From assembly GCF_019890725.1 (NCBI RefSeq), contig NZ_JAINZZ010000001.1, positions 124,001-188,000 on the forward strand: a stretch of 64,000 nucleotides of DNA, read 5' to 3'. Below, piece by piece: positions 1 to 8,355 of the stretch. Under the pieces are notes generated by a model. The model made no database searches and was not told the DNA's origin. It was given only the letters and a program-made list of their open reading frames with translations. Position 1 is the stretch's first letter, and each line of letters begins with the position of its first letter. The position numbers and the translations under genes are program-made. The stretch is from Actinacidiphila acidipaludis (GTDB taxonomy: Bacteria > Actinomycetota > Actinomycetes > Streptomycetales > Streptomycetaceae).

Positions 1-976
1 CCGGAGGCGCCGGGGCCGTCACGCGCGCCAGAAAGGTCCCCCGCACCAGGCCGAGCACGGTACGAACCGCCAGCGCGGCCCAGGCGCAGGTGGCCACGGC
101 CAGCAGGACGTACGTGAGCGGCCTACGGTCCCGTACGTGCTCCAGCGCGAGCCATGACACGCCGTTGGTGAAGGCCGCGGCGTAGGAGAAGGCGAACGCC
201 CAGTACGCCGGGCCGAAGGGCGCCTTGCGGTAGGTGGAGAACATCGACACCTGGACCAGGGCCATCAGGGCGGCGTAGCCGCCGAGCAGTTCCGCGAACA
301 GGTCCACGTGGCCGCCGTTGATCGCGAACCAGGCGTTCCCGGCGACGACCGGAGGGGCGACCTCGATGGCGATCGTGGGCAGGAGGGGCGTGGGCAGCAT
401 CGGCTGGGTGAACAGCCGCACGAGGATGATCGACCCCAGGACCAGCCATGAGATCACGCCGTAGCCGAGCATGACGTGGGCCGCGGTCGGCCAGCCGAGG
501 GCGGCGCAGCCGGCCGCGGCGATGAGACCACCCGCGGCCGTGGGCAGGAAGTACGCCGGGTGCCAGGTCACGAGCTGGACGTCCTCCCGGATCCACACAC
601 CGGTCAGCCAGCTCCCCACGAGCACCATCAGGCCGAGCCCGACGAGGAACACCGTCTCCCCCGCCCCCCGTGCGTGCCCGGCCAGCGCCGCGCCCAGCGG
701 CATGAGCGTGATGGGCGCCAGCGACGTGAACGGGCCCATCGTCGGATCGGGCAGCTCCGTCCGCAGACGTCCCTGTGCCATCACGTTGCGCAGGTAGGCC
801 GGCACCGTCACGAGCCACAGCATCGCCGAAAGGATCCAGAAGACGTCCTCCGGCCACTCCGCCACGCCCACCGTGTGCCGGGCGACGGCCCAGCACCCCG
901 CGAGACCGGCGGTTCCGAACGCGGTCCCGAACAGATTGGGTGTCAACCGGTACCGCGACCCCTGAACCGTCGTCAT
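1..976 (-). CDS. SLAC1/TehA-family anion channel (3' end beyond window)
   Basis: About 325 residues are visible and the frame is still open at base 1, so the C-terminus lies outside. The protein is a string of about ten hydrophobic helices. It has features of the tellurite-resistance/C4-dicarboxylate (TDT, SLAC1/TehA) family: an N-terminal NLFGTAFGTAGLAG segment, the HPAYFLPTAAGG turn, the APPVVAGNAWFAINGG stretch and a late KAPFGPAYWAFAFSYAAA helix. Family members are plasma-membrane anion channels or weak-acid/tellurite efflux proteins; which substrate applies here is not visible. The start is the ATG at 976, with GGGAGG about 12 nt upstream. It is divergent from the DUF4331 gene. Confidence 0.85.
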   Translation of the reverse strand, partial: MTTVQGSRYRLTPNLFGTAFGTAGLAGCWAVARHTVGVAEWPEDVFWILSAMLWLVTVPAYLRNVMAQGRLRTELPDPTMGPFTSLAPITLMPLGAALAGHARGAGETVFLVGLGLMVLVGSWLTGVWIREDVQLVTWHPAYFLPTAAGGLIAAAGCAALGWPTAAHVMLGYGVISWLVLGSIILVRLFTQPMLPTPLLPTIAIEVAPPVVAGNAWFAINGGHVDLFAELLGGYAALMALVQVSMFSTYRKAPFGPAYWAFAFSYAAAFTNGVSWLALEHVRDRRPLTYVLLAVATCAWAALAVRTVLGLVRGTFLARVTAPAPP

Positions 977-1340
977 TCCGCCGACACGCCTCCCTCGACC
1001 ACGAACCGGACCCGCGCATACCGCGTACATCACGCATGCCGCGCAATGGGCAGAATCGTAGGGATATCGCCCGCCGCGGAGGGGGACGGCGCACAGGCGC
1101 AGCACACGAAAACCGCGGCTTGAGTGCCGGCGGCTGCGCGGGCCGCGTGCGCTGAACAGGTGCGTCGCGGTCCACGGCGGTACCGTGGACTGCGGAGAAG
1201 GACCATTTTCCGTTTCCCAGGAGCGCAGCGTCCGGGCGGGGAAACCGAGGCCTGGGCGGGAGCGGGGCGCGAGCGTGAGACGCCGCGGCCGTTCCCCGCG
1301 GCTTCGGTGTGCTTGGAGCCCGGACGCCTGGAGCCATCCC
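977..1340. other. Divergent intergenic region, 364 bp
   Basis: No convincing gene is present. It separates the divergent channel and DUF4331 genes and must hold both promoters, but I cannot pick a clear -35/-10 pair. A 7-bp inverted repeat (GCCGCGG/CCGCGGC, 1282-1302) lies in the presumed 5' leader of the DUF4331 gene, 38 nt before its start. Confidence 0.5.
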
Positions 1341-2372
1341 ATGTCCCACCACCTCGACTCTCCCGCGGCCCGCGCGGACGCCCGGCTGAACATCTCCGAC
1401 ACCTACCTCTTCCGCGGTGATCGCGGAACGGTGTTCGTGATGAACGTCTGCTCCGACGCGGCGGGGCCGGACGCGCCCAAGGGCTTCCACCCCGAGGCCC
1501 AGTACGAGTTCAAGATCGACAGCACGGGTGACGCCGTCGAGAACCTGGCTTATCGCTTCACCTTCGGCCCCGCGGACGCCGACGGGACGCAGAGCTTGCA
1601 GCTGAGGCGTCTGGTGGGCGACGACGCGTCCGACGACCACGCGGAGGGCGTGCTGCTGCTGGCGGGCACCACCGGCCGCGAGGTCGCCGCGGGCAGTGGG
1701 CTGCGGGTGTGGACCGGCCGGGCCAGCGACCCGTTCTGGATGAACCCGGAGGTGGTCGAGGCCGTCGGTCACGCCTTCCAGGAGGGCACCGACGTCGACG
1801 TCCCCGCCCAGGACACCGCACAGGTCTCCAGCCTCTTCGCCGACCAGAAGATCCGCTCCATCGTGCTGGAGGTCTCCGACGCCGGCCTGCGGCCGTTCAT
1901 CCGCAACGCCCGCATCGGGGTATGGACGACGACGGCCCTGGCCACCGACGCGGGCGGCTGGCACCGCATCAACCGGTGCGGTCTGCCGATGGTTTCGCCG
2001 ATCTTCGCGCAGTTCGACGACGAACTGGCCGAGCAGCTGAACCAGACGGAGCCGGCCGACGATCCGCAGACGTTCCGCGACGTGATCACCGACCGCGTCG
2101 CCGCGGTGGTGGCGGCCCGCGGCACGACGGCCGACCCCCGCGGCTACGGCCGGGACGTCGCCGACCGTCTCCTCCCCGACGTCCTGCCCTATGTCATCGG
2201 CACACCGGCGGTGTTCGGCTTCGCGAAGTTCAACGGCCGCGCCCTGACGGACAACGCCGGCGAGGTCATGTTCTCCCTCACCACCGACAGCGCGCTGAGC
2301 ATCGGCCTCTCCCATGACGCGGTCGACGCTCCCACGACCACGACGTTCCCGTACGTCGCCGCGGCGGCGTGA
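1341..2372 (+). CDS. DUF4331 family protein
   Basis: 343 residues from the ATG at 1341, which is preceded by CTGGAG 8 nt upstream; longer in-frame extensions to 1185 have no ribosome binding site and read like untranslated leader. The opening MSHHLDSPAARADARLNISDTYLFR, with its SSHR/DAP-like start and 'DTY.F' motif, is typical of DUF4331. The middle has the EAQYEFKIDSTGDA and FNGRALTDNAGEVMF segments also seen in the family. No signal peptide or membrane helix is visible, so it is probably cytoplasmic. Function is unknown; relatives are described only as conserved hypothetical proteins. It appears monocistronic and is divergent from the SLAC1/TehA gene. Confidence 0.8.
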   Translation: MSHHLDSPAARADARLNISDTYLFRGDRGTVFVMNVCSDAAGPDAPKGFHPEAQYEFKIDSTGDAVENLAYRFTFGPADADGTQSLQLRRLVGDDASDDHAEGVLLLAGTTGREVAAGSGLRVWTGRASDPFWMNPEVVEAVGHAFQEGTDVDVPAQDTAQVSSLFADQKIRSIVLEVSDAGLRPFIRNARIGVWTTTALATDAGGWHRINRCGLPMVSPIFAQFDDELAEQLNQTEPADDPQTFRDVITDRVAAVVAARGTTADPRGYGRDVADRLLPDVLPYVIGTPAVFGFAKFNGRALTDNAGEVMFSLTTDSALSIGLSHDAVDAPTTTTFPYVAAAA

Positions 2373-2429
2373 CGGACCGCCCCGTGTGGATCACTTCCGC
2401 TCATCGAGGTTGTCGTTGATGATGTCCGT

Positions 2430-2624
2430 GTGATTCATCGCATCAGCGCTCTGGCCTCTGTCGTCGGTGTCGTCGTCGGCGTGATGCTGCTCGTCATCGG
2501 CATCAGGGACTACCGCGCCGGGGCGTCGGCCCTCTGGCCCGTGCTCGGGACCGCGGTCCTCCTCAGCGCGGTGTACAGGCTCGTCCTGGACGTGCGGGAT
2601 CTGCGCGCCGGGCCGGACGCCTGA
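2430..2624 (+). CDS. Small two-helix membrane protein
   Basis: 64 residues from a GTG at 2430. Residues 5-26 and 34-52 are hydrophobic, separated by a short basic RDYRAGAS loop, and the tail is charged (LDVRDLRAGPDA). That is the layout of a two-pass membrane peptide with both ends in the cytoplasm. The ribosome binding site is poor (GAGGT about 20 nt upstream). GC at third codon positions is high, which supports a real gene. It lies 57 bp after the DUF4331 gene on the same strand and may be co-transcribed. No known family recognised. Confidence 0.55.
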   Translation: MIHRISALASVVGVVVGVMLLVIGIRDYRAGASALWPVLGTAVLLSAVYRLVLDVRDLRAGPDA

Positions 2625-2691
2625 CTGACGAACAGCGCCGCTCCGACCAGCGCGCCGGTCGTGGCCCGGCACGCATCCCGATCGCATCCGC

Positions 2692-3147
2692 CTAGACGAC
2701 GTCGAATTCGTTGCCCTCGGGATCCTGCAACTGGACGGCGTAGTGCTCCATCTCCGGCGCGTCCGAGATCCGCACCACGCCGGCGCCCGCCTTGACCAGT
2801 CTTTCCACCGTGGCCGTGACCCGCTGCCTGCGGATCGCCAACGGGACGTCGCGGCCGCCGCCGACCTTGAGATCGAGGTGGATGCGGTTCTTGATGGTCT
2901 TGGACTCCGGAACGTGCTGGAACCACACCCGGGGCCCCTGCCCCGCGGGATCGACGATCGACTCCGGGAGGTCGCCCGCGCCGGGCGGCAGCTCGTCCTC
3001 GGGTACGCCCATGTCCTCCCAGTACGCCCGCCACGTCGCATGACCGCCCGGCGGCGGTTCGGGCACGTACCCCAGCGCCTCGCTCCAGAACGCCACGAGC
3101 CTCCGGGGGTCGGCGCAGTCGATCGTCAGTTGCAGCGTCATCTCCAT
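2692..3147 (-). CDS. VOC (glyoxalase/bleomycin-resistance fold) family protein
   Basis: 151 residues starting MEMTLQLTIDCADPRRLVAFW. It has the usual VOC beginning (ID.ADP..LA.FW), ALGY near residue 26, RIHLDLKV in the middle and the terminal LQDPEGNEFDVV strand. HLDL and the final EGNEF supply the usual metal-ligand positions (His, Glu). The longer KTIKNRIHLDL version belongs to a large actinobacterial group of single-domain VOC proteins of unknown substrate, often loosely called glyoxalases. I chose the ATG at 3147; an ATG two codons later is also possible. The upstream extension to 3348 looks non-coding. Confidence 0.8.
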   Translation of the reverse strand: MEMTLQLTIDCADPRRLVAFWSEALGYVPEPPPGGHATWRAYWEDMGVPEDELPPGAGDLPESIVDPAGQGPRVWFQHVPESKTIKNRIHLDLKVGGGRDVPLAIRRQRVTATVERLVKAGAGVVRISDAPEMEHYAVQLQDPEGNEFDVV

Positions 3148-3250
3148 GACCAGAGCCTGGCAGAGGCCTCTGACACTCGTGCCGGACCGATCCGCACTTG
3201 GCGGTCGACTCGACGGGGAGCCCACGGCACCCGGTGGTCCGGAGTCCCGG

Positions 3251-3871
3251 CTACTCGAACCGCGCGGTGGGTCCCGCCCCGCGGCGCAGGATCTCGGCCT
3301 CACCGTCGGAGAAGTCGACGACGGTCGTGGGTTCGGTGCCGCAGTCACCCGAGTCGACGACCGCGTCCACCACGTGGTCGAGCCGCTCCTTGATCTCCCA
3401 GCCCTGTGTCAGCGGCTCGGCCTCGTCGGGCAGCAGCAGCGTGCTGGAGACCAGCGGCTGGCCGAGCTCGGCGAGCAGGGCCTGCGTCACGATGTGATCG
3501 GGGATGCGGACGCCGACGGTCCTCTTCTTCGGGTGCAGCAGTTGGCGCGGCACCTCCTTCGTCGCCGGAAGGATGAACGTGTAGCTGCCCGGCGTCGCCG
3601 CCTTGATCGCCCGGAAGACGTCGTTGTCGATCTGCACGAACTGGCCGAGCTGAGCGAAGTTCTGGCAGACGAGGGTGAAGTGGTGCCGGTCGTCGAGGTT
3701 CCGGATGGACCGGATGCGGTCGATCCCGTCGCGGTTGCCCAACTGGCACCCCAGCGCGTAGCAGGAGTCCGTGGGGTACGCGACCAGCGCACCGGACCGG
3801 ATGCTGTCGGCCACCGCGCTGATGCTGCGAGGCTGAGGGTTCTGCGGATGTACGTCGAAGTATCGTGCCAC
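3251..3871 (-). CDS. L-threonylcarbamoyladenylate synthase-type protein (Sua5/YciO/YrdC)
   Basis: 206 residues. The family signature is clear: GALVAYPTDSCYALGCQL near residues 28-45 (YPT.T.YGL in the family), KKRTVGVRIPDH around 115-126, and PLVSSTLL for the SSAN-like motif. The full length is the YrdC/YciO fold without the Sua5 C-terminal domain. The enzyme family makes threonylcarbamoyl-AMP from threonine, bicarbonate and ATP for t6A tRNA modification. The YciO branch, which this resembles by its KEVPRQLLHPKKRT segment, may have a different role. The GTG start at 3871 has no ribosome binding site, but TAGGCT lies exactly at -12 to -7, consistent with a leaderless mRNA. Confidence 0.85.
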   Translation of the reverse strand: MARYFDVHPQNPQPRSISAVADSIRSGALVAYPTDSCYALGCQLGNRDGIDRIRSIRNLDDRHHFTLVCQNFAQLGQFVQIDNDVFRAIKAATPGSYTFILPATKEVPRQLLHPKKRTVGVRIPDHIVTQALLAELGQPLVSSTLLLPDEAEPLTQGWEIKERLDHVVDAVVDSGDCGTEPTTVVDFSDGEAEILRRGAGPTARFE

Positions 3872-3877
3872 CGGCCC

Positions 3878-3883
3878 AGCCTA
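3878..3883 (-). promoter_or_regulatory. -10 box TAGGCT of a probable leaderless transcript
   Basis: On the minus strand TAGGCT (TANNNT consensus) occupies -12 to -7 relative to the GTG at 3871. There is no Shine-Dalgarno sequence, so transcription may start at the start codon. Confidence 0.45.
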
Positions 3884-3979
3884 GGGCGGCTTTCCCCGAT
3901 CGGCGTCCATCGGTCAACCGTTTCGGAGCACCGTCCCCCTCACGTGGCCCTCCCCGCGGCGGCGCTCTCGCTCGCCCGC

Positions 3980-4231
3980 CTACTCGTCCCGCCCGCCGTA
4001 CTTCGCCTCGATCAGCCGCACCCTCGCCGCCTCGAGCCTGACGTCGTAGTCCGGCATGAAGATCTCCGCCAGGGTCGTTTCCAGCGTGCCGGAGATGGCG
4101 TGCAACGGCGACCAGACGGCCCGGTCGTTCACGATCCCGTCGAGCTCCCCGGACCGCTCCACTTCGAAGAACCAGTGGGACAGCACGAACGCCTGGTCCC
4201 GCGACAGCTTGATGGTCACTGCGTCGTCCAC
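3980..4231 (-). CDS. Small conserved hypothetical protein
   Basis: 83 residues, mostly helical and acidic, no membrane segment. The sequence reads as a compact domain: SRDQAFVLSHWFFEVE, then ISGTLETTLAEIFMPDY and a charged helical tail RLEAARVRLIEAKYGGRDE. Similar short proteins are common in streptomycetes but I know no function. The GTG start at 4231 has no ribosome binding site; TACGTT sits at -12 to -7, so it too may be leaderless. It lies 108 bp upstream of the YrdC-family gene on the same strand. Confidence 0.65.
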   Translation of the reverse strand: MDDAVTIKLSRDQAFVLSHWFFEVERSGELDGIVNDRAVWSPLHAISGTLETTLAEIFMPDYDVRLEAARVRLIEAKYGGRDE

Positions 4232-4237
4232 CCGGGC

Positions 4238-4243
4238 AACGTA
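4238..4243 (-). promoter_or_regulatory. -10 box TACGTT of a probable leaderless transcript
   Basis: TACGTT on the minus strand is placed exactly at -12 to -7 from the GTG at 4231, which lacks a ribosome binding site. Confidence 0.45.
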
Positions 4244-4391
4244 TCGACTCAGGGCGAGACCTGCCCACGGTTTTCATGCGGCACCGGGCCCGTTCAGTAC
4301 AGGGACGGGCTCGGCCGGCGACGAGCGGTCGATGGGCGAGCCGGCCCCACGCCCTACTCGGCAACCCTTCCCCCCGAAGCCCGAGGCACCT

Positions 4392-5048
4392 TCACGCCGC
4401 TTCCTCCTCCTCCGCCACCACACTCGAGCTGCTGAGGAAATAGAAGGCCGGGAGCAGGACGAAGACGGCGAGCGCGATCAGCGGGGTCACGAGCGCGCCC
4501 AGCACTCCGGCGGCCACGTACAGCACCATCCCGACCCACGAACGGCTCACACCGCTGCGGACGTAGGCGGACTCCACGGAGTCGTCGAGGAGTTCGGGGT
4601 GGCGGCCCAGGTGGACGTAGAGCGATGTCCAGCTCAGGCACATCGCCGCCGAGATGCCCGCGTAGAGGGCGACGGCCACCCGGGCGTCCTTCCCCGTGAG
4701 GTCCTCGCCGAGCGCTTCGGAGACCACGGCGGTCGGGAACGCAAGTGCCGACGTGGTCATCAGCAGGAAGAAGTTGGCCGCGTGCAGCCCGCGGTCCATC
4801 GTCCGGATCCCCATGAAGATCTGGTGGTGGTTGAGCCAGATCACGGCGATGTAGCTGAACGAGGCCACGTAGCCCAGGTATGCGGGCCACAGATGCCCGA
4901 GTGCCCGCCCGAGTCCGCCCGGGGGGTGCGCGGGCGTGGCGAGGTCGAGGACGAGGATGGTGACCGCGATGGCGAAGACGCCGTCGCTGAAGGCCTCCGT
5001 GCGGGAGGTCGTGGACCGGACAAGGGGCCGAACGGGCACACGGGGCAT
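4392..5048 (-). CDS. TMEM175-like (DUF1211) integral membrane protein
   Basis: 218 residues with six predicted helices. The hallmark is RTEAFSDGVFAIAVTILVLDL at residues 17-37, the R..AFSDGVFAIA..LL.LD motif that forms the pore-lining helix 1 in TMEM175-family potassium channels. A second, weaker repeat follows after about residue 110. The HHQIFMGIRTMDRGL stretch and LLMTTSALAFPTAVVSEALG helix are also typical. Bacterial members are tetrameric K+-permeable channels with low selectivity; role in the host is not established. The C-terminus is a run of acidic residues (EEEEAA). The start ATG follows ACCAGGA. Confidence 0.8.
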   Translation of the reverse strand: MPRVPVRPLVRSTTSRTEAFSDGVFAIAVTILVLDLATPAHPPGGLGRALGHLWPAYLGYVASFSYIAVIWLNHHQIFMGIRTMDRGLHAANFFLLMTTSALAFPTAVVSEALGEDLTGKDARVAVALYAGISAAMCLSWTSLYVHLGRHPELLDDSVESAYVRSGVSRSWVGMVLYVAAGVLGALVTPLIALAVFVLLPAFYFLSSSSVVAEEEEAA

Positions 5049-5435
5049 GGCATTCCTGGTTCTTGCGGTCCGGACGGAAGGATGCAGCCCACGGCGGAGA
5101 CGGGTTCGCGGTCCGGTGAGGGGAGCGGGTTCGTCCCCGAGTGTCCCGAACCGCGGGCCTCACGCTTCGACGCCGCGCGGAACGGCAGGCATCACCGGCG
5201 GCCAGTGACTCGACATCGCCCTGGCCTCCGGTCGTCGTCACGACCGATGAGCCATCGGACCTTAGGGGTTCACGCATCGGCTGAATGGTCGTCATACACC
5301 CACGAATTACCCCTGGATGAAAATCAACTGCCCAGACAGATCGGATGACTTGGCTGTTCGACCCGTTGACGCGACCCAATAATTGTGAATAGTTGGCGAC
5401 GACAATCCCCGCACGTCCTGCGAAGGGACCCTGCC
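5049..5435. other. Divergent intergenic region upstream of the GH95 gene, 387 bp
   Basis: No gene is supported. The right half is relatively AT-rich (about 5270-5400). It contains a possible promoter for the GH95 gene: TTGACG at 5366-5371, then 18 bp, then TAGTTG at 5390-5395, giving a leader of about 35 nt. A short palindrome CAATAATTG (5377-5385) overlaps this promoter and could be an operator. Confidence 0.4.
5366..5395 (+). promoter_or_regulatory. Possible promoter of the GH95 glycosidase gene
   Basis: TTGACG and TAGTTG are separated by 18 bp, 41 nt before the chosen GTG start at 5436. The -35 is a good match, the -10 only partial. Confidence 0.35.
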
Positions 5436-7796
5436 GTGCCCGCTTCCTCTCGTCGCGACTTCCTCCGCCTCACCGGCGCCGTCGGCGGCGGCGTCGCGCT
5501 CGCCTTCCAGCCGTTCGCCGCGCACGCCGACCCGGTCCGCCCGGCGAACGTGGAGATCGTGCCGGAAGGCAAGGCCACCACGATCTGGTACCGCTCACCC
5601 GCCACCGAGGCGAACATCATTCAGGAGGCCCTCCCCGTCGGCAACGGCCGGATCGGCGCCCTGGTCGGCTGCGACCCGGCCGACGACTTCGTGTACCTCA
5701 CCGACGGATCGCTCTGGACCGGCGGCCGCAACGACACCCCGACCGACGACGGCCAACTGCCGTACGGCAGGGATGACTTCGGGAGCTTCGGGCTGCTCGC
5801 CCAGCTGCACATCGCGATGCCCGCCCACGCGGGCGACGCGGTGACCGACTACCGCCGTCAACTCGACCTGAGCAACGGCGTGGTGTCCGCCGACTACCGG
5901 TACCGCGGCGTGCGGTACCGGCGCGAGGTGTACGCCAGCCATCCGGACGACGTGGTCGTCGTCCGGCTCACCGGGGACGGCCCGCACACCGGCACGATCT
6001 CGCTGGCCGGCACGCACGGCGAGACCACGTCGGCCGGCGACGCCCACCTGTCGATCTCCGCGGCCCTGGAGAACGGCCTGCGCTACGCCGCCGCGGTGAC
6101 CGCGGTCAGTTCCACCGGCCGGATACGCCTCGACGGCGACACCATCGCGTTCGACGGCTGCCGCGACGTGCTGATCGTGCTCTGCGGCGGCACCGACTAC
6201 TCCCCCGACTCCACGCAGGGCTACCGCGCCGCCTCGACCGATCCGCTCGCGGTCGCCCGCGGCAAGGTGGCCGCCGCCGCCAAGGTGTCCGGCACGAAGC
6301 TGCTGACCACCCATGTCGCCGACTACCAGCGGCTGTACAACCGGTTCGCGATCGACCTGGGCGAGTCCTCCGCCCTGCAGCGGTCGCTGGACTCGTGGTC
6401 GCGGATCGCGGTGCGGTACACCGACAAGTCGACGCCGGACCCCGAACTGGAGGCGACGTACGTCCAGTACGGGCGCTACCTCACCATCACCGGCTCCCGT
6501 GACTGGCTCCCGATGAACCTGCAGGGCATCTGGGTGCACAACAACACACCCGACTGGTACGCGGACTACCACACCGACATCAACGTCCAGATGGCCTACT
6601 GGCTTGCGGACCCCGCCGGACTGGGCGAGAACGCCCGCGCCCTCGCCGAGTACTGCGTCTCCCAGCTGCCGGTCTGGACCGACGTCACGAAGCGGCTGTT
6701 CAACAGCGACAAGAACAGGTTCCGCAACAGCAGCGGGAAGATCGCCGGGTGGGCGGTCGCGTTCTCCACCAACATCTACGGCGGCAGCGGCTGGGTCTGG
6801 CACCCCTCGGGCAACGCCTGGCTGTGCAACTCGCTGTGGCGGCACTACGAGTACAGCCAGGACCAGGACTACCTGGAGCTGATCTACCCGGTGCTCAAGG
6901 GCGCGGCCGAGTTCTGGCAGGCCCGCCTGATCACCACGACCGTCACCGGGTCCGACGGCACCAGCCGTGAGGTCCTGATCGACGACACGGCCTGGTCGCC
7001 GGAGCACGGCCCGGACGCCAAGGGCAACACCTACGGGCAGGAACTGGTGTGGGAGCTCTTCGAGGAGTTCCAGCAGGCCTCCGCGACGCTGCACCGCGAC
7101 GCGGACCTGGCGGCCGACCTCGCCGCCAAGCAGGCCAGGCTCTACCTGCCGCAGGTCAGCCCGAAGTCCGGCTGGCTCGAGGAGTGGATGAGCCCGGACA
7201 ACCTCGGTGAGACCACGCACCGCCACCTGTCCCCGCTGATCGGTTTCTACCCCGGCGACCGGATCAACACCGACACCAGCCCCTCCGCGCTGATCGACGG
7301 CGTCCGGGCGCTGCTCACCGCCCGCGGCATGGACTCGTTCGGCTGGGGCTGTGCGTGGCGGTCCCTGTGCTGGGCGCGCCTGAAGGACGCGGACAAGGCG
7401 TACCAGCTCTATCTGACCGTGCTGCGTCCGTCGATGAACAACGGCAACGGCACGTCGGCCAACTGGTTCGACATGTACAGCCAGGGCAGTTACACGATCT
7501 TCCAGATCGACGCCAACCTCGGCGGTTCCACCGCTGCGCTGGAGATGGTCCTCTACTCACGTCCGGGTGTCATCGAGTTGCTGCCGGCCCTGCCGGGCGC
7601 CTGGGCCGCGAAGGGTTCGGTGCGCGGCGCGGGGGCACGAGGAGGCTTCACCGTCGACTTCGCGTGGCGCGACGGCAAGGCGACCACGGCCACGATCCAC
7701 AGCATGGGCGGGACGGCCACCGAACTGCGCGCCGGCGCCTTCCGGAAGCAGATCAGCATGAAGGCGGGCGAGTCCGTCACCGTGCGGATTCCCTGA
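5436..7796 (+). CDS. Tat-secreted glycoside hydrolase family 95 enzyme
   Basis: 786 residues. The GTG at 5436 is preferred over the open frame from 5385 because AAGGGA lies 7 nt upstream and it puts the twin-arginine signal SRRDFLRL at residues 4-11, followed by a hydrophobic stretch and a likely cleavage near AHA. The N-terminal beta domain has EALPVGNGRIGALV. The catalytic part shows NLQGIWVHNNTPDWYADYHTDINVQMAYW with Asn residues matching the GH95 active site, SPEHGPDAKGN with the probable general acid Glu, and FQIDANLGG with the Asp that pairs with them. GH95 enzymes cleave alpha-1,2-L-fucosidic or alpha-L-galactosidic bonds by inversion; which one applies is not visible. Acts outside the cell. 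Ends before a strong hairpin. Confidence 0.88.
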   Translation: MPASSRRDFLRLTGAVGGGVALAFQPFAAHADPVRPANVEIVPEGKATTIWYRSPATEANIIQEALPVGNGRIGALVGCDPADDFVYLTDGSLWTGGRNDTPTDDGQLPYGRDDFGSFGLLAQLHIAMPAHAGDAVTDYRRQLDLSNGVVSADYRYRGVRYRREVYASHPDDVVVVRLTGDGPHTGTISLAGTHGETTSAGDAHLSISAALENGLRYAAAVTAVSSTGRIRLDGDTIAFDGCRDVLIVLCGGTDYSPDSTQGYRAASTDPLAVARGKVAAAAKVSGTKLLTTHVADYQRLYNRFAIDLGESSALQRSLDSWSRIAVRYTDKSTPDPELEATYVQYGRYLTITGSRDWLPMNLQGIWVHNNTPDWYADYHTDINVQMAYWLADPAGLGENARALAEYCVSQLPVWTDVTKRLFNSDKNRFRNSSGKIAGWAVAFSTNIYGGSGWVWHPSGNAWLCNSLWRHYEYSQDQDYLELIYPVLKGAAEFWQARLITTTVTGSDGTSREVLIDDTAWSPEHGPDAKGNTYGQELVWELFEEFQQASATLHRDADLAADLAAKQARLYLPQVSPKSGWLEEWMSPDNLGETTHRHLSPLIGFYPGDRINTDTSPSALIDGVRALLTARGMDSFGWGCAWRSLCWARLKDADKAYQLYLTVLRPSMNNGNGTSANWFDMYSQGSYTIFQIDANLGGSTAALEMVLYSRPGVIELLPALPGAWAAKGSVRGAGARGGFTVDFAWRDGKATTATIHSMGGTATELRAGAFRKQISMKAGESVTVRIP

Positions 7797-8355
7797 GATA
7801 TCCGGCAGAGAGGACGGCGTGGGCGCGACTCGGGTCGCCCCCGTCGTCCTGCCGCGTTCCCGACCGCCCGCGTCCGGCACGCGGCTGCTCCCTCGACGGG
7901 CGGCCGAGCTCGTCCACCCCACCGCCCGCGGCCGCGCAAGGACGGCCGCGGGCGACCGGATCACGGCGGACCTGCGGTCCCGCCACGCCGGGCGGACCGG
8001 AGCCGAGGCTTATGCGGAGCTCGTGCAGTCCTTCCAGGACGTCGTGGGGCAGCGGCGCCGTACCGCGGGTGACCTCGCCGCCGACGGACCCGACGCCCCG
8101 GGATCCCGCCGGCCCGCCCCTCCGTCCCCGCGGCTGGGACCGGTGTGCATCAGGGTGCCCGTGGGCTTCCTTCGGCCAAAAGTCCGTCCGGTGGGACGGG
8201 TGAGAAAGCACACCGGCATCCATTGGCGATCGCTGGGTACCCTCGTGGACGGCGATTTCGGTCGTCCGGATCATGGGGGAAGGCCGTCGCACTCCTTCGT
8301 CTGCCGCGCCGGTCCACGGTGCCGGCTCGGTGTGGCCGTTGAGAGGAACGTTGTG
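7797..8355. other. Intergenic region between GH95 and the poly-HAMP kinase, 559 bp
   Basis: It holds the terminator hairpin at 7924-7953. Long open frames cross it on both strands, but they have no ribosome binding site, no recognisable protein and are the usual by-product of high GC. The leader of the kinase, with AGAGG at 8342-8346, ends it. No promoter could be chosen with confidence. Confidence 0.5.
7924..7953 (+). terminator. Strong GC-rich terminator hairpin after GH95
   Basis: A perfect 11-bp inverted repeat (GCCCGCGGCCG / CGGCCGCGGGC) with an 8-nt loop starts 128 nt after the GH95 stop. It lacks a U tract, as is common for Streptomyces terminators. Confidence 0.65.

Noticed and set aside
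123..2315. 730-codon minus-strand frame opposite DUF4331
   Set aside because: It spans the divergent intergenic region and has shadow composition; the DUF4331 and SLAC1/TehA frames are clearly coding.
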